From positions 2,108,001 through 2,172,000 of the forward strand of contig NZ_CP117883.1 in the NCBI RefSeq assembly GCF_028736215.1: a DNA stretch of 64,000 bases. The letters are read 5' to 3'. This document shows positions 26,067 to 34,903 of the stretch, piece after piece; position 1 is the first letter of the stretch, and each line of letters opens with the position of its first letter. The notes beneath the pieces were generated by a model, which saw nothing but the letters and a program-made list of their open reading frames with translations, did no database searches and was not told where the DNA came from. The DNA comes from Mucilaginibacter sp. KACC 22773 (lineage in GTDB: Bacteria > Bacteroidota > Bacteroidia > Sphingobacteriales > Sphingobacteriaceae). The translations under genes and the position numbers were made by a program.

Positions 26067-26567
26067 ATGAATTATAACCAGCCCGCAACAGCTACCCCTA
26101 AAAACGCTTTAAAAACAACATCAATTATACACCTGGCCTTAATAACGGGGCAGGTATTGTTTATGATAGTGGCTTATATAACCAATAAAAACATCAAATA
26201 CTTTGATTATAAAGACAGCAGGGACGACGTGTTTTTTTACATTGTGCCCTTAATGGCTATTGTATGTACGGTGATTGGCGGTTTTTTGTTTAACCAGCAA
26301 TTGGGTAAATTCCATCAGCAGGCCGCCGGTACCAGTAAAACGCTATCAGAAAAACTAAAAGCATATCAATCGGCCTTAATTATAAGATACGCGCTGCTGG
26401 AAGGCCCCTCGTTGTTCGGTATAGTTTGTTTTTTAATAACAGGTAACCTGTTTTATTTACTCATCTCGGCATGTTTAATAATTACCATGATCAGTTTAAG
26501 GCCATCGGTTAATGCCACCGAAGCTTACCTTCAATTAAGCTACGATGAAACGCAGCAATTACGCTGA
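26067..26567 (+). CDS. Four-helix membrane protein, unknown
   Basis: 166 aa. Helices at about 19-39 (SIIHLALITGQVLFMIVAY), 57-77 (FYIVPLMAIVCTVIGGFLF), 103-123 and 128-148, with a cytosolic loop rich in charged residues between helices 2 and 3. This arrangement matches a conserved Bacteroidota inner-membrane protein of unknown role. It begins 70 bases after the CDF gene in the same direction, so co-transcription is possible but not clear. Confidence 0.65.
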   Translation: MNYNQPATATPKNALKTTSIIHLALITGQVLFMIVAYITNKNIKYFDYKDSRDDVFFYIVPLMAIVCTVIGGFLFNQQLGKFHQQAAGTSKTLSEKLKAYQSALIIRYALLEGPSLFGIVCFLITGNLFYLLISACLIITMISLRPSVNATEAYLQLSYDETQQLR

Positions 26568-26577
26568 TGTTTGTTCA

Positions 26578-26689
26578 AAGTCGGAAAGTCCGGAAGTTAA
26601 GGCTTCCGACGGATCACTTCTGACTTTGACCTAAGGCTTTCAACTCCAGTTTGCCTTCTCATCTTTCCGACTTCCGGACTTCCCGACTT
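26578..26689. repeat. Gene-end inverted repeat, vocabulary AAGTCGGAAAGTCCGG
   Basis: 26578-26597 and 26670-26689 are complementary in 19 of 20 bases, with less exact complementarity further in. It fills the convergent gap between the membrane protein stop and the DUF2236 stop. Confidence 0.82.
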
Positions 26690-26693
26690 CAGA

Positions 26694-27452
26694 CTAAGCA
26701 TTATCCATACTAATGATCTGGGCTTTATAAGCTACCGGAAGGAGGGCATTGCGTAAAAAGGTTTCCACTTTAAGCATTCTTAAAAACTTATACGCCCATA
26801 TCACCGGTAAAAGCCAGGGCAGTTTTCCTAAGGGAAGATGCCTGCCTACCAATGGTGGTACTACGAGCAGTTGCGCCTGTTTTAACACCGCGTAGCGCGA
26901 AACGCCGAGGTGTTTTTTATATTGACGGTATAAATCCAAAGTCAATTCGCCACAAACCAGGTTATGTTGTAAGTGTTCCTCGCGCATATCCAGGTATTCA
27001 AAGTAGTTTTTTGGTAGGCCGGTAAGCCCCATGCGCTGGCCTACCCGGTTAAAAACCATAAACGTTTGGCCCTTTTCGGCCTGGGTTAGTTTGCGCTCCA
27101 ATAGTTCATATGAACGGATAGACAGGTCAATCAACAGGAACAACACATCGCGGTAAGCCCAATCCGGGATTTGTGCGCCGCGGCTGTTTTCTACACCTTT
27201 GTGAATGGCCGTTATCCTGTCGATAGCTTTTAAAGCCGATTCCTGGTCCGAAAAAATGATCTGCCTTGAATATTCAACGGTCGAAAATAAACGTCCAAGC
27301 GGGTCGGCAGGCAGGCGGCCGGTAAAGTAGAGCCAGTCAACCGCTTTGTTTAAGGCAAATTCGGCTGCAGCTGCCGCAAAAATAAATAGGATGGTATCGG
27401 CCTTACCCCAAATTTTCCTAACTATTGATTCCTCGCTTACAAAATATTCCAT
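26694..27452 (-). CDS. DUF2236 / MpaB-like oxygenase family protein
   Basis: 252 aa. Contains IWGKADTILFIFAAAAAEFA, GRLFSTVEYSRQIIF and REEHLQHNLVCGELTLDLYR, in the order seen in DUF2236 (latex-clearing/MpaB-type haem-dependent oxygenase catalytic domain). The family cleaves polyisoprene or oxidises side chains; some members are simply hypothetical. The axial His could be in EHLQHN or IHKGVE. No signal peptide is obvious. Identification is from motif pattern, so substrate is open. Confidence 0.7.
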   Translation of the reverse strand: MEYFVSEESIVRKIWGKADTILFIFAAAAAEFALNKAVDWLYFTGRLPADPLGRLFSTVEYSRQIIFSDQESALKAIDRITAIHKGVENSRGAQIPDWAYRDVLFLLIDLSIRSYELLERKLTQAEKGQTFMVFNRVGQRMGLTGLPKNYFEYLDMREEHLQHNLVCGELTLDLYRQYKKHLGVSRYAVLKQAQLLVVPPLVGRHLPLGKLPWLLPVIWAYKFLRMLKVETFLRNALLPVAYKAQIISMDNA

Positions 27453-27581
27453 TCTTTAAATCTTGTAAAGTACTTTGTGTTGCAAAGTAATAAATATTAT
27501 TTGAATTTGCAACTGATGGTTTTACACTATCCATGACACGCTGAGGTTTTACATAAGCATTCGGTTGAACGTCGGCTAAGA

Positions 27582-27722
27582 CTCACCCTGTCGAGGCTAT
27601 GCCCGACCACCGTCTCTCCGGCTGCACCGCAAAGAGGGTAAACCCCTTTTTTTATTTTGATTTGCCCCTCTATGCGCGAAGCGGAGTGAGGGGTGACGAG
27701 CGTAGCGATGTCGGGGTGAGTC
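27582..27722. repeat. Large imperfect inverted repeat, GACTCACCC arms
   Basis: Left arm 27580-27640 begins GACTCACCCTGTCGAGG and right arm ends CGGGGTGAGTC at 27722. Both arms spell degenerate versions of one text (GCTACGCTCGTCACCC, CTCACTCCGC, CGCATAGAGGGG) in opposite orientation. An A/T-rich loop with T7 lies between. The gap 27453-27904 holds this element, a further GACATGCGATATACGTC segment and the AT-rich upstream region of the acetyltransferase; no coding sequence is convincing. Confidence 0.65.
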
Positions 27723-27904
27723 GACTCGCCGACATGCGATATACGTCGTTCTCCTTCCGAGTCTCGCCGAATTTTACAGTTCAGAAAAAAACGTTACAGA
27801 TATGTTGCAAAAAAAGATTAACGGATATTTTATGAATTCAAAAAACTTTGCGCCATTGTTCTCTGCGCGTTGAAAATCACAAATTGCAATTGGTATATTT
27901 AACC

Positions 27905-28468
27905 ATGCAAAAATCCGAACTTCAAAAAATGCTGGATGGCGACCTGTACGATGCCAGCGATGCCGAACTGATTGCCGGCCGCTCAAAAGCACGCCAGCTG
28001 TTTACTCGTTACAATGCGCTTGATTATGACGATAAACAGGGCAAGCGTGCCATTTTAAAAGAGTTACTGGGTGGGTTTACCAATGCCATCGATATCCAGT
28101 CGCCTTTTTACTGCGATTATGGCTTTAATATTTTTGCCGGCGATAACCTGTTCCTGAATTTTAATTGCATTATACTGGATTGTGCGCGAGTAACTTTAGG
28201 TAATAATGTTTTTATGGCGCCCAATGTGCAGCTATATACTGCTTATCACCCCGTTATCGCTTCTGAACGGATAAAAGGCCCCGAGTACGCTGCTCCTATA
28301 ACCATAGGCAACAATGTATGGCTTGGCGGCGGCGTAATTGTTTGCCCCGGTGTTACCATTGGCGATAATACCACTATTGGCGCGGGCAGTGTGGTGACCA
28401 AAGATATTCCGGCTAATGTGGTGGCAGTGGGGAATCCGTGCAAGGTAATAAAAGAGATTGTGTCGTGA
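27905..28468 (+). CDS. Maltose/galactoside O-acetyltransferase
   Basis: 187 aa from the ATG at 27905; the open frame extends upstream to 27848 but MQKSELQKMLDGDLYDASDA is the normal family start (Mac domain). The C-terminal half is a left-handed beta helix of hexapeptide repeats: LNFNCIILDCARVTLGNNVF, AAPITIGNNVWLGGGVIV, CPGVTIGDNTTIGAGSVV. The catalytic His is in TAYHPV. It transfers acetyl from acetyl-CoA to a sugar hydroxyl, as in Maa/LacA. A 38-base remnant of the same gene lies at 29759-29796, suggesting an old duplication. Confidence 0.93.
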   Translation: MQKSELQKMLDGDLYDASDAELIAGRSKARQLFTRYNALDYDDKQGKRAILKELLGGFTNAIDIQSPFYCDYGFNIFAGDNLFLNFNCIILDCARVTLGNNVFMAPNVQLYTAYHPVIASERIKGPEYAAPITIGNNVWLGGGVIVCPGVTIGDNTTIGAGSVVTKDIPANVVAVGNPCKVIKEIVS

Positions 28469-28685
28469 CAGAAAGGAGCTACGCTTTTTATCGGACTACA
28501 AATGGGAAGGGGAAATTCAGGAATCCGAAAGATATGCTTGGTTTTGGTTCAGATAATTCCATCAACTTACGGTTGGTTGTTTTTAATGCGCAATACTAAA
28601 TTTGTAATTCGGTATGTCAACAATACAGTATAAGGGGGCGTGCGAAAAGCCGACCGCAGGCTGAAATATATACTTGAAAATTGAG

Positions 28686-29663
28686 TTAATGCTTTCTCCA
28701 ATAGAAATGCATAGGATCTTTAATTCGGCCAAGATAATCCCCGCCCCACATGAAGCCATATTTTTTAAAGATAGGAACAAGGCGAATAACAGACCCTTCA
28801 GTACCTTCTGGTGTAGCGGTACTACCAAAAAAATTCCATTTGGCATTGATATCGAATGCCAGTCCTAAAGCATGGTCGCTAAGTTTGAGCGATCCACGAA
28901 TTGCTCGGTCTGCCTGGCTTCCATCCCATGTTTTTACTAATGGCAGCAAACCCATTTTTTCAATTTCCGCAAAGGCAGCCTTAAGATCGCCAATTGCGAC
29001 TTTGTTAAATGTGACTTTTCCGTCGAATTTTGAATTAATAGTCGGCATGTTTACAAGTTGAGGTATAAGCTCGGTTGCCAATTCACTTTTTTTAAATTCA
29101 TCCTTGAATATCACCTCCCCGTTTTCACCTGCGGTATATGCAACAGTTGTACCCAAAGGTGTTGTGGTTTTTAATGTTCGTATCGTTTTATCTGCTTCTT
29201 CTTTCAAAGCGCTACTCTTGGCATTTTGGGATATGCTAAGAGCCACATTAATACCACCGGCGGAGTCTTTAGACATAGCTATTATTTGCAGGGCCTCCGA
29301 CCGGAAGCCGAGTGCGGAAAAATTAAAGTAGCCCAATTGGCGTTCTCTTGGATCTTTAGAGATAAGGTATTTCATATTTTTATCAAGCGCCTCTATGCGC
29401 TGCAAAGTATGCTGATGGGCAGCATCGCTATCTAGCCGTACTTTTTCTGAAGCATTTTGCAAACGCAGTATCTCTTGTTGCCTGTTATTATAAATAATTG
29501 TTGCCACTGTACCCATCCCTGTTATCAAGATGCCAGTCGCTAAAGGTGTTATAGACGAAAGTTTATCCCAAAGGTCTCTGCCAGTTTTTTTATCGGACTG
29601 CAATTTTTCTACCGTGGCCTTAACGTCTTCTAACTCTTTTCGTAGTTTCTGGATCCCTCTCAT
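28686..29663 (-). CDS. Membrane-anchored M15-family peptidase-like protein
   Basis: 325 aa. N-terminal charged coiled-coil (about 1-35, RGIQKLRKELEDVKATVEKL), one transmembrane helix (about 40-58, TPLATGILITGMGTVATIIY), then a long coiled segment. The C-terminal ~120 residues are an M15 (D-Ala-D-Ala carboxypeptidase/endolysin-like) domain. SDHALGLAFDINAKW gives the SxHxxGxAxD zinc motif and GGDYLGRIKDPMHFYW the final HxH-like His. Such domains cut peptidoglycan stem peptides. The mix of stalk and phage-type endolysin domain is unusual. It sits between maa and a maa remnant. Confidence 0.78.
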   Translation of the reverse strand: MRGIQKLRKELEDVKATVEKLQSDKKTGRDLWDKLSSITPLATGILITGMGTVATIIYNNRQQEILRLQNASEKVRLDSDAAHQHTLQRIEALDKNMKYLISKDPRERQLGYFNFSALGFRSEALQIIAMSKDSAGGINVALSISQNAKSSALKEEADKTIRTLKTTTPLGTTVAYTAGENGEVIFKDEFKKSELATELIPQLVNMPTINSKFDGKVTFNKVAIGDLKAAFAEIEKMGLLPLVKTWDGSQADRAIRGSLKLSDHALGLAFDINAKWNFFGSTATPEGTEGSVIRLVPIFKKYGFMWGGDYLGRIKDPMHFYWRKH

Positions 29664-29758
29664 AAAATCAAATTTTAAAGATGCTGCATAAGGTATCTAA
29701 TTTAAGTTTTAAAGTCAGAATTTATTTAAAATCATTCCCAAAGTTATGCGCTACTTAG

Positions 29759-29796
29759 GATGCCAGCGATGCTGAACTGGTTGCAGGCCGCTCAAA
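29759..29796 (+). pseudogene. 38-bp remnant of a second maltose acetyltransferase gene
   Basis: 35 of 38 bases identical to 27950-27987 inside the acetyltransferase gene, coding for DASDAELIAGRS there. Two differences are synonymous and one is Ile to Val, as expected of a fragment that was once coding. No frame is maintained around it. Confidence 0.6.
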
Positions 29797-29830
29797 CTCA
29801 GCAGAGAGAGATTATTGGGTAGTGGTTCCC

Positions 29831-30538
29831 CTAACACTTAACCGTCTTCTTCTTCATCCCCGGTTTACGTCTTGCGCGCGATTTTTCAATATAATCTACA
29901 GCAACCGGCACCTTGCATGCAGTTCCGTTTTGATCCACAAATACAGTTCCTATTTTAATGCCCGTTGCAATGGCTTCATCCATTAATGCATCTACATAAG
30001 TACCCAAAGCGATTATAAATCCGTTCATAGTCGACCGTACCCGGTTGGGCGATGAATGGATGGTTTGCTCAACACGATTTAGCAAATCCCGCAATACATC
30101 CAAATCCAGTTCCTTATCCGGTTTAAACGAAACAATATTGCTTAAGGTAGACCAGCCCGCGGCGGCAACGTGCTCCCTGCTGTCGTTTATCCATTCCTGG
30201 GCCAGTTCAAATCCATATTGGCCTTCGGTAGCTACCCAGGGTACCGTATATTCGCTAATGTTGTTGGATATGGCCTCATTAACCCAGGTTTGCAGGTCGG
30301 CCCTGGTCATTTTAGCATCGTCGGCAATCAGGCCGGCAAGGTACATGGCATCGGCGTTGCCGGTGGCATACAAATCTTTGGCCAGCTGGTAATCTTTTTT
30401 AACCTTTTTTTTGATGGTTTTTAAATACTCAACCTTCACCCCAAAAAACGGCTCTTTAACCCCATGTTTTAACAGGATATTTTTGATGCCCTGGTTGCCA
30501 TTAGCCTGCAGGTAGGTCATGATTTCGGCTACGTTCAT
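29831..30538 (-). CDS. AlkD-like DNA alkylation repair protein
   Basis: 235 aa. The HEAT-like repeat family of AlkD/AlkC DNA glycosylases, which excise alkylated purines without base flipping. It has NQGIKNILLKHGVKEPFFGV, then LAKDLYATGNADAMYLAGLI, EYTVPWVATEGQYGFELAQEW and AAAGWSTLSNIVSF. The usual acidic and aromatic residues that contact the DNA backbone are in the expected repeats, but the active site cannot be confirmed by eye. No signal peptide; the C-terminus is basic (RARRKPGMKKKTVKC). It is probably monocistronic. Confidence 0.87.
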   Translation of the reverse strand: MNVAEIMTYLQANGNQGIKNILLKHGVKEPFFGVKVEYLKTIKKKVKKDYQLAKDLYATGNADAMYLAGLIADDAKMTRADLQTWVNEAISNNISEYTVPWVATEGQYGFELAQEWINDSREHVAAAGWSTLSNIVSFKPDKELDLDVLRDLLNRVEQTIHSSPNRVRSTMNGFIIALGTYVDALMDEAIATGIKIGTVFVDQNGTACKVPVAVDYIEKSRARRKPGMKKKTVKC

Positions 30539-30749
30539 TTTATCAAATTCAATCAGGTATAAATTTATGCTATTTCCCGACTTTTATGAATAACTATGAA
30601 ATAAATGCGAACATTATACAACACAGGTTAGCCCGTTGGCCCAACAAAACATTTGTTTTGCCAAAATGGTTAATTTATTGTTCATCAATGATAATAATGT
30701 TTCATATTGGCTTGCCGATGAAATGTAATTGTTGAATATCACCTATAAA

Positions 30750-30870
30750 GTGTTTCAGGGTGTGTCACCCCGTACCAGGGCGTACCAGGGTGTACCAGGG
30801 TGTTTCATATTTTTTGGTGGTACACCCATAACAACAGGAAACACCACCCGCAACCCGACCACCCGATATC
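30750..30870. repeat. GTACCAGGG repeats upstream of mutS
   Basis: Three copies of GTACCAGGG(C/T)G at about 30772-30802, preceded by GTGTTTCAGGGTGTG and followed by GGTGGTACACCC and GGAAACACCACCC, which are complementary to the repeats, so the region can fold into nested hairpins. The gap 30539-30953 holds this element and an AT-rich remainder without ORF. Confidence 0.55.
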
Positions 30871-30953
30871 CACATCCATCCAACTTTTCCACAATGCCCT
30901 AAAAGCACGGGCAATGCATTAACTTTACCCGATTAAGAAAAGGAGTAAACCGC

Positions 30954-33563
30954 TTGGCTAAAGACACTACCAAAGAAACCCCATTAATGCAGCAATACAA
31001 CGCCATCAAGGTGAAGTATCCAGGTGCTCTGCTGCTGTTCCGCGTGGGCGATTTTTACGAAACTTTTGGCGAAGACGCCGTTAAAGCCGCGGGCATATTG
31101 GGCATTGTGCTTACCCGCCGTGCAAATGGCGCTGCTACCCACATCGAACTGGCAGGTTTCCCGCATCACTCGCTGGATACTTACTTACCCAAACTGGTAC
31201 GCGCCGGGCAGCGGGTGGCTATCTGCGATCAGCTGGAAGATCCTAAAACCACCAAAACTATTGTTAAACGCGGAGTTACCGAACTGGTTACGCCCGGGGT
31301 TGCCACTAATGATAATATCCTTAATCAAAAAAGCAATAACTACCTGGCATCGCTGCATTTTGAAAAAAACAGTATAGGCATTGCCCTCATCGATATTTCG
31401 ACAGGCGAGTTTTGGACCGCCCAGGGCAACAGCGATTATATTGATAAGCTGCTGCAAAGTTTTTCGCCAAGTGAAGTGATATACCCCAAAAGTCGCACCC
31501 GCGATTTTAAGGATAACTACGGCGACCGCTTTTATACCTATGCCCTTGACGAATGGCCCTACAGCGGCGATTACGCCACCGAAACGCTATTGAAGCACTT
31601 CGGGGTAAAATCGTTAAAAGGCTTCGGGATAGATAAGCTTAACCTGGGCATTATAGCCGCGGGTGTTGCTATTCATTATCTGAATGAAACCGAACACCGC
31701 AACCTGCAGCACATTAGTGCTATTGGCCGGATAGAGGAAGACCGGTATTTATGGCTCGACAGGTTTAGCGTACGCAACCTGGAACTGGTAGGATCGACCA
31801 ACGATAATGCCCTTACCCTGGTTGATGTGCTTGACCATACCTGCTCGCCCATGGGCGCCCGTTTGCTGCGCCGGTGGATTGTGATGCCCCTTAAGGAGAT
31901 AAAGCCTATAAACGACCGCCTGGGCGTTGTAGAGTACATGATTGAGCACGAGGAGCTGCGCGAAAACCTGCAAAACTGCATCCGCCAGATTGGCGACCTG
32001 GAGCGGTTAATCAGCAAGATAGGTTTACAAAAAGCCAACCCGCGCGAGGTTTGCCAACTTAAAAAAGCATTGATGGCTATCGGCTCCATCAAAAAAACAG
32101 CTGAGGCATCTGAAAGCCTGCCACTGCGCGCTATTGGCGAGCAGTTAAATCCCTGTGTAACTATCTGCGAGAAAATAGAACGCGAGCTGAACCCCGAGCC
32201 GCCGGTAATGATTATCAAAGGGTCGGTGATGAACGAGGGGATCAACGAGGAACTGGACAGGCTGCGTAAAATAGCCTTTGGCGGCAAAGGATACCTGCTG
32301 GAGATACAGAAACGCGAGGCCGAGGCAACAGGCATCCCTTCGCTTAAAGTATCTTTTAATAACGTTTTTGGCTACTACCTGGAAGTTACACATAGCCACC
32401 GCGATAAGGTGCCTTCGGAGTGGATAAGAAAGCAAACTTTGGTTAATGCCGAGCGCTATATTACCCCCGAACTAAAAGAATACGAAGAGCAGATTTTGGG
32501 TGCCGAGGAAAAAATCCTGGTGATTGAGACCCGGTTATATAACGATCTGTTGTATTCGCTTGCTGAATATATTAAGCCTATCCAGCTGAATGCGCAGCTA
32601 ATAGCCCGTTTGGATGTGCTGCTTAATTTTGCGCATATATCCATCAAAAACTATTACGCTAAACCCCAGATGAACGAGAGTAAAGTGCTCGACATCAAAG
32701 GCGGCCGTCACCCGGTGATTGAAAAGAACCTGCCGCTGGGCGAAAGCTACATCACAAATGATGTATACCTGGATTCGGAAACGCAGCAGATCATCATCAT
32801 TACCGGCCCCAATATGGCGGGTAAGTCGGCTTTGCTCAGGCAAACCGGTTTAATTGTGCTGATGGCGCAGATGGGCTGCTTTGTGCCGGCCAAATCGGCA
32901 TCGATTGGGTTGGTCGACAAGATATTTACCAGGGTAGGGGCATCAGATAATCTGTCGTCGGGCGAATCAACCTTTATGGTGGAGATGAACGAAACGGCCA
33001 GTATCCTGAATAATTTATCCGACAGAAGCCTGATCCTGCTCGACGAGATCGGCCGCGGTACCTCAACCTATGATGGTATTTCCATTGCCTGGTCTATTGC
33101 CGAATACCTGCATAACCACCCAACAGCAAAAGCCAAAACGCTGTTTGCCACCCACTATCACGAGCTGAACGAGCTGAGCAATACCTTTAACCGCATCAAA
33201 AACTTCAACGTATCAGTAAAGGAAGTTGGCCAGCAAATAATCTTCCTGCGTAAGCTGGTACCCGGTGGCAGCGAGCATAGTTTCGGGATCCACGTAGCCA
33301 AGCTTGCCGGGATGCCCCAAAAGGTACTGAGCCGTGCCAACGAAATTCTGAAAAAACTGGAAAACGAACGGACAGGAGGGGAACATATCAAAGAAAGCAT
33401 CCGCAAAGTGCAAAAGCAGGCCGTGCAGATGCAAATGTTCTCGATAGACGACCCTGTGCTGGTAAAAATCCGCGACACGCTGAATAACCTCGATGTAAAT
33501 ACTTTAACACCCGTTGAAGCGCTGATGAAGCTGGACGAGATACAAAGGGTGATAAAGTCTTAG
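30954..33563 (+). CDS. mutS: DNA mismatch repair protein MutS
   Basis: 869 aa, normal length. Mismatch-binding domain I carries [17 protein letters not shown] (Phe-X-Glu motif). Connector, lever and clamp regions follow, and the ATPase has [15 protein letters not shown] near residue 618, [27 protein letters not shown] and [10 protein letters not shown]. The start is TTG at 30954, supported by AGGAG eight bases upstream and by the family start [16 protein letters not shown]. An ATG at 30987 would remove 11 residues. It binds mismatches and recruits MutL. Confidence 0.97.
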   Translation: MAKDTTKETPLMQQYNAIKVKYPGALLLFRVGDFYETFGEDAVKAAGILGIVLTRRANGAATHIELAGFPHHSLDTYLPKLVRAGQRVAICDQLEDPKTTKTIVKRGVTELVTPGVATNDNILNQKSNNYLASLHFEKNSIGIALIDISTGEFWTAQGNSDYIDKLLQSFSPSEVIYPKSRTRDFKDNYGDRFYTYALDEWPYSGDYATETLLKHFGVKSLKGFGIDKLNLGIIAAGVAIHYLNETEHRNLQHISAIGRIEEDRYLWLDRFSVRNLELVGSTNDNALTLVDVLDHTCSPMGARLLRRWIVMPLKEIKPINDRLGVVEYMIEHEELRENLQNCIRQIGDLERLISKIGLQKANPREVCQLKKALMAIGSIKKTAEASESLPLRAIGEQLNPCVTICEKIERELNPEPPVMIIKGSVMNEGINEELDRLRKIAFGGKGYLLEIQKREAEATGIPSLKVSFNNVFGYYLEVTHSHRDKVPSEWIRKQTLVNAERYITPELKEYEEQILGAEEKILVIETRLYNDLLYSLAEYIKPIQLNAQLIARLDVLLNFAHISIKNYYAKPQMNESKVLDIKGGRHPVIEKNLPLGESYITNDVYLDSETQQIIIITGPNMAGKSALLRQTGLIVLMAQMGCFVPAKSASIGLVDKIFTRVGASDNLSSGESTFMVEMNETASILNNLSDRSLILLDEIGRGTSTYDGISIAWSIAEYLHNHPTAKAKTLFATHYHELNELSNTFNRIKNFNVSVKEVGQQIIFLRKLVPGGSEHSFGIHVAKLAGMPQKVLSRANEILKKLENERTGGEHIKESIRKVQKQAVQMQMFSIDDPVLVKIRDTLNNLDVNTLTPVEALMKLDEIQRVIKS

Positions 33564-33669
33564 ATTTCAGATGTGCAGATTTCAGATGTGCAGATGAGGA
33601 AGATAGATCGGCATTTTTTATACATTAAAAACATCTGCACATTTGAAATCTGAAATTTGCACATCTGCA
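33562..33669. repeat. Gene-end inverted repeat, vocabulary CAGATGTGCAGATTT
   Basis: Left arm 33562-33598 (AGATTTCAGATGTGCAGATT, second copy) and right arm 33631-33669 (ACATCTGCACATTTGAAATC) are complementary with one 7-base indel. It begins at the mutS stop codon, with the stop bases themselves part of the arm. Confidence 0.82.
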
Positions 33670-33717
33670 ATGTTAATTTGTTAAAAACATCAGTTCTCAC
33701 TACATCTCACTAAATTC

Positions 33718-33725
33718 TACATTTG
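33718..33725 (+). promoter_or_regulatory. -7 box of the NlpC/P60 gene
   Basis: TACATTTG matches TAnnTTTG and ends only 4 bases before the ATG at 33730, so transcription would start at or very near the start codon. No -33 TTG at normal spacing. Confidence 0.5.
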
Positions 33726-33729
33726 CAGC

Positions 33730-34293
33730 ATGACCAAACATCGCCTGCTTTTCTACTGCTTCGTTTTGTTTTTTGTGCCAATAGTATTAACATCTTGCCA
33801 CACCCGCAAGTCAGCTATGCGTGGCCTGCCGGGCGAAGTGGTAAAGCCGGATGGGGATATTGCCTCTAAATACTCAGAAATTATGGGGGTAAACAAAAGC
33901 GATATCGAAAATGGCAGGCTGTATGCCTTTATCGAGCAATGGATGGGCACCCCCTACAAATTTGGCGGGCTTGATAAAGATGGTGTGGATTGTTCAGGAC
34001 TGGCCTTTTTGCTTGAGCAGCAGGTGTATGGTATAACCATCCCCCGCATGACCAGTAAGCAAATAACCGTTATTAAACGCAAATATGAAGACGAACTAAA
34101 AGAAGGCGACCTGGTTTTCTTCGATTTTGACGGCAAGCAATTTAGCCATGTGGGTGTTTACCTGCAAAACGGCTACGTAGTTCACGCCAGTTCAAGGCAT
34201 GGCGTAGTTATCGTAAAACTTCGCGACCCATCGCTGTACAAATACTTTTCAAGAGCCGGGTCTGTGGACGAAGGAACGGTGCAGGTTAATTAG
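33730..34293 (+). CDS. NlpC/P60 family lipoprotein (C40 peptidase)
   Basis: 187 aa. The signal peptide contains the lipobox VLTSC. The C-terminal NlpC/P60 domain (about 65-180) has DKDGVDCSGLAFLLEQ with the catalytic Cys, then GDLVFFDFDGKQFSHVGVYL with the catalytic His, and YVVHASSRHG with the third polar residue. These cysteine peptidases cut peptidoglycan cross-bridges or stem peptides (D-Glu-diaminopimelate). It sits directly before an IS3 element that separates it from the rest of the region. Confidence 0.92.
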   Translation: MTKHRLLFYCFVLFFVPIVLTSCHTRKSAMRGLPGEVVKPDGDIASKYSEIMGVNKSDIENGRLYAFIEQWMGTPYKFGGLDKDGVDCSGLAFLLEQQVYGITIPRMTSKQITVIKRKYEDELKEGDLVFFDFDGKQFSHVGVYLQNGYVVHASSRHGVVIVKLRDPSLYKYFSRAGSVDEGTVQVN

Positions 34294-34348
34294 TTCATCA
34301 GGATAAACGTGACTCGTCCTGAAATAACTATACACTAAAAGAAAGTGT

Positions 34349-34903
34349 ATGAAAGAAGAATCGGAACAAAAAGCGAGTCAGATTCGCCTTACTAAGCGAT
34401 GTCACTTTGAAAGCAGCCTACGGAATGAGATCATAAAATTGATAGAATCAGGGACTCCGCGGAGCGTGATAGCCTATCAGTATGGCATGTCGCGGGCATC
34501 TCTGAGTAAATGGATGCGCGACCGCGGCTCGAAAGAGTACCAGGAAAAACAGCGGGGATATCATTTAAGCGACATAGAAAAAAGATCCGTCGTCCGCCAG
34601 GTTGAGCAAGGCATTCTGAAACCTTATGCAGCGAGGAAGTCATACGGACTAAGTGGAGAAACGTTAAATAAATGGCTTAAGGCCTCGTTGAAAGAAAATG
34701 CCGAACTTGCGGTTCATGAAAAGTTTGAGATGAAGGATAAAGCTGAAGGGCAGTCTGGTGTGCCGGACCCGGAAACGGAAGCTTTAAAAAAGGCTTTGGA
34801 ATATGCACAGCTAAAGATCAGTGCCTTAAATACCCTTATTGATGTAGCAGAGGATCAGTTTAAGATCAAGATCAGAAAAAAAGCTGGGGCCAGGCAGTCA
34901 TGA
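34349..34903 (+). CDS. IS3 transposase OrfA
   Basis: 184 aa. Helix-turn-helix DNA-binding protein of the IS3 family: a first HTH around VIAYQYGMSRASLSKWMRD, a second around AARKSYGLSGETLNKWLKAS, then a C-terminal coiled coil EALKKALEYAQLKISALNTL with leucine-type spacing that pairs OrfA and the OrfAB fusion. It binds the element ends. It overlaps orfB by ATGA (34900-34903) and carries the slippery A7 tract near its end. Confidence 0.9.
   Translation: MKEESEQKASQIRLTKRCHFESSLRNEIIKLIESGTPRSVIAYQYGMSRASLSKWMRDRGSKEYQEKQRGYHLSDIEKRSVVRQVEQGILKPYAARKSYGLSGETLNKWLKASLKENAELAVHEKFEMKDKAEGQSGVPDPETEALKKALEYAQLKISALNTLIDVAEDQFKIKIRKKAGARQS
34876..34882 (+). other. Programmed -1 frameshift heptamer
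   Basis: A-AAA-AAA in the orfA reading frame (34876, 34877-34879, 34880-34882), followed by GCTGGGGCC. The -1 frame stays open from here into orfB, so a slip yields an OrfAB fusion ...RKK-SWGQAV-MIMK. This is the usual IS3 route to the active transposase. Confidence 0.75.

Noticed and set aside
27599..27835. 78-codon open frame in the 27.6 kb intergenic repeat
   Set aside because: It lies across the arms of an inverted repeat and has no likeness to a protein family.
31676..32335. 219-codon open frame antisense to mutS
   Set aside because: The mutS frame is strongly supported by conserved motifs; the antisense frame has Ser/Arg-rich shadow composition.
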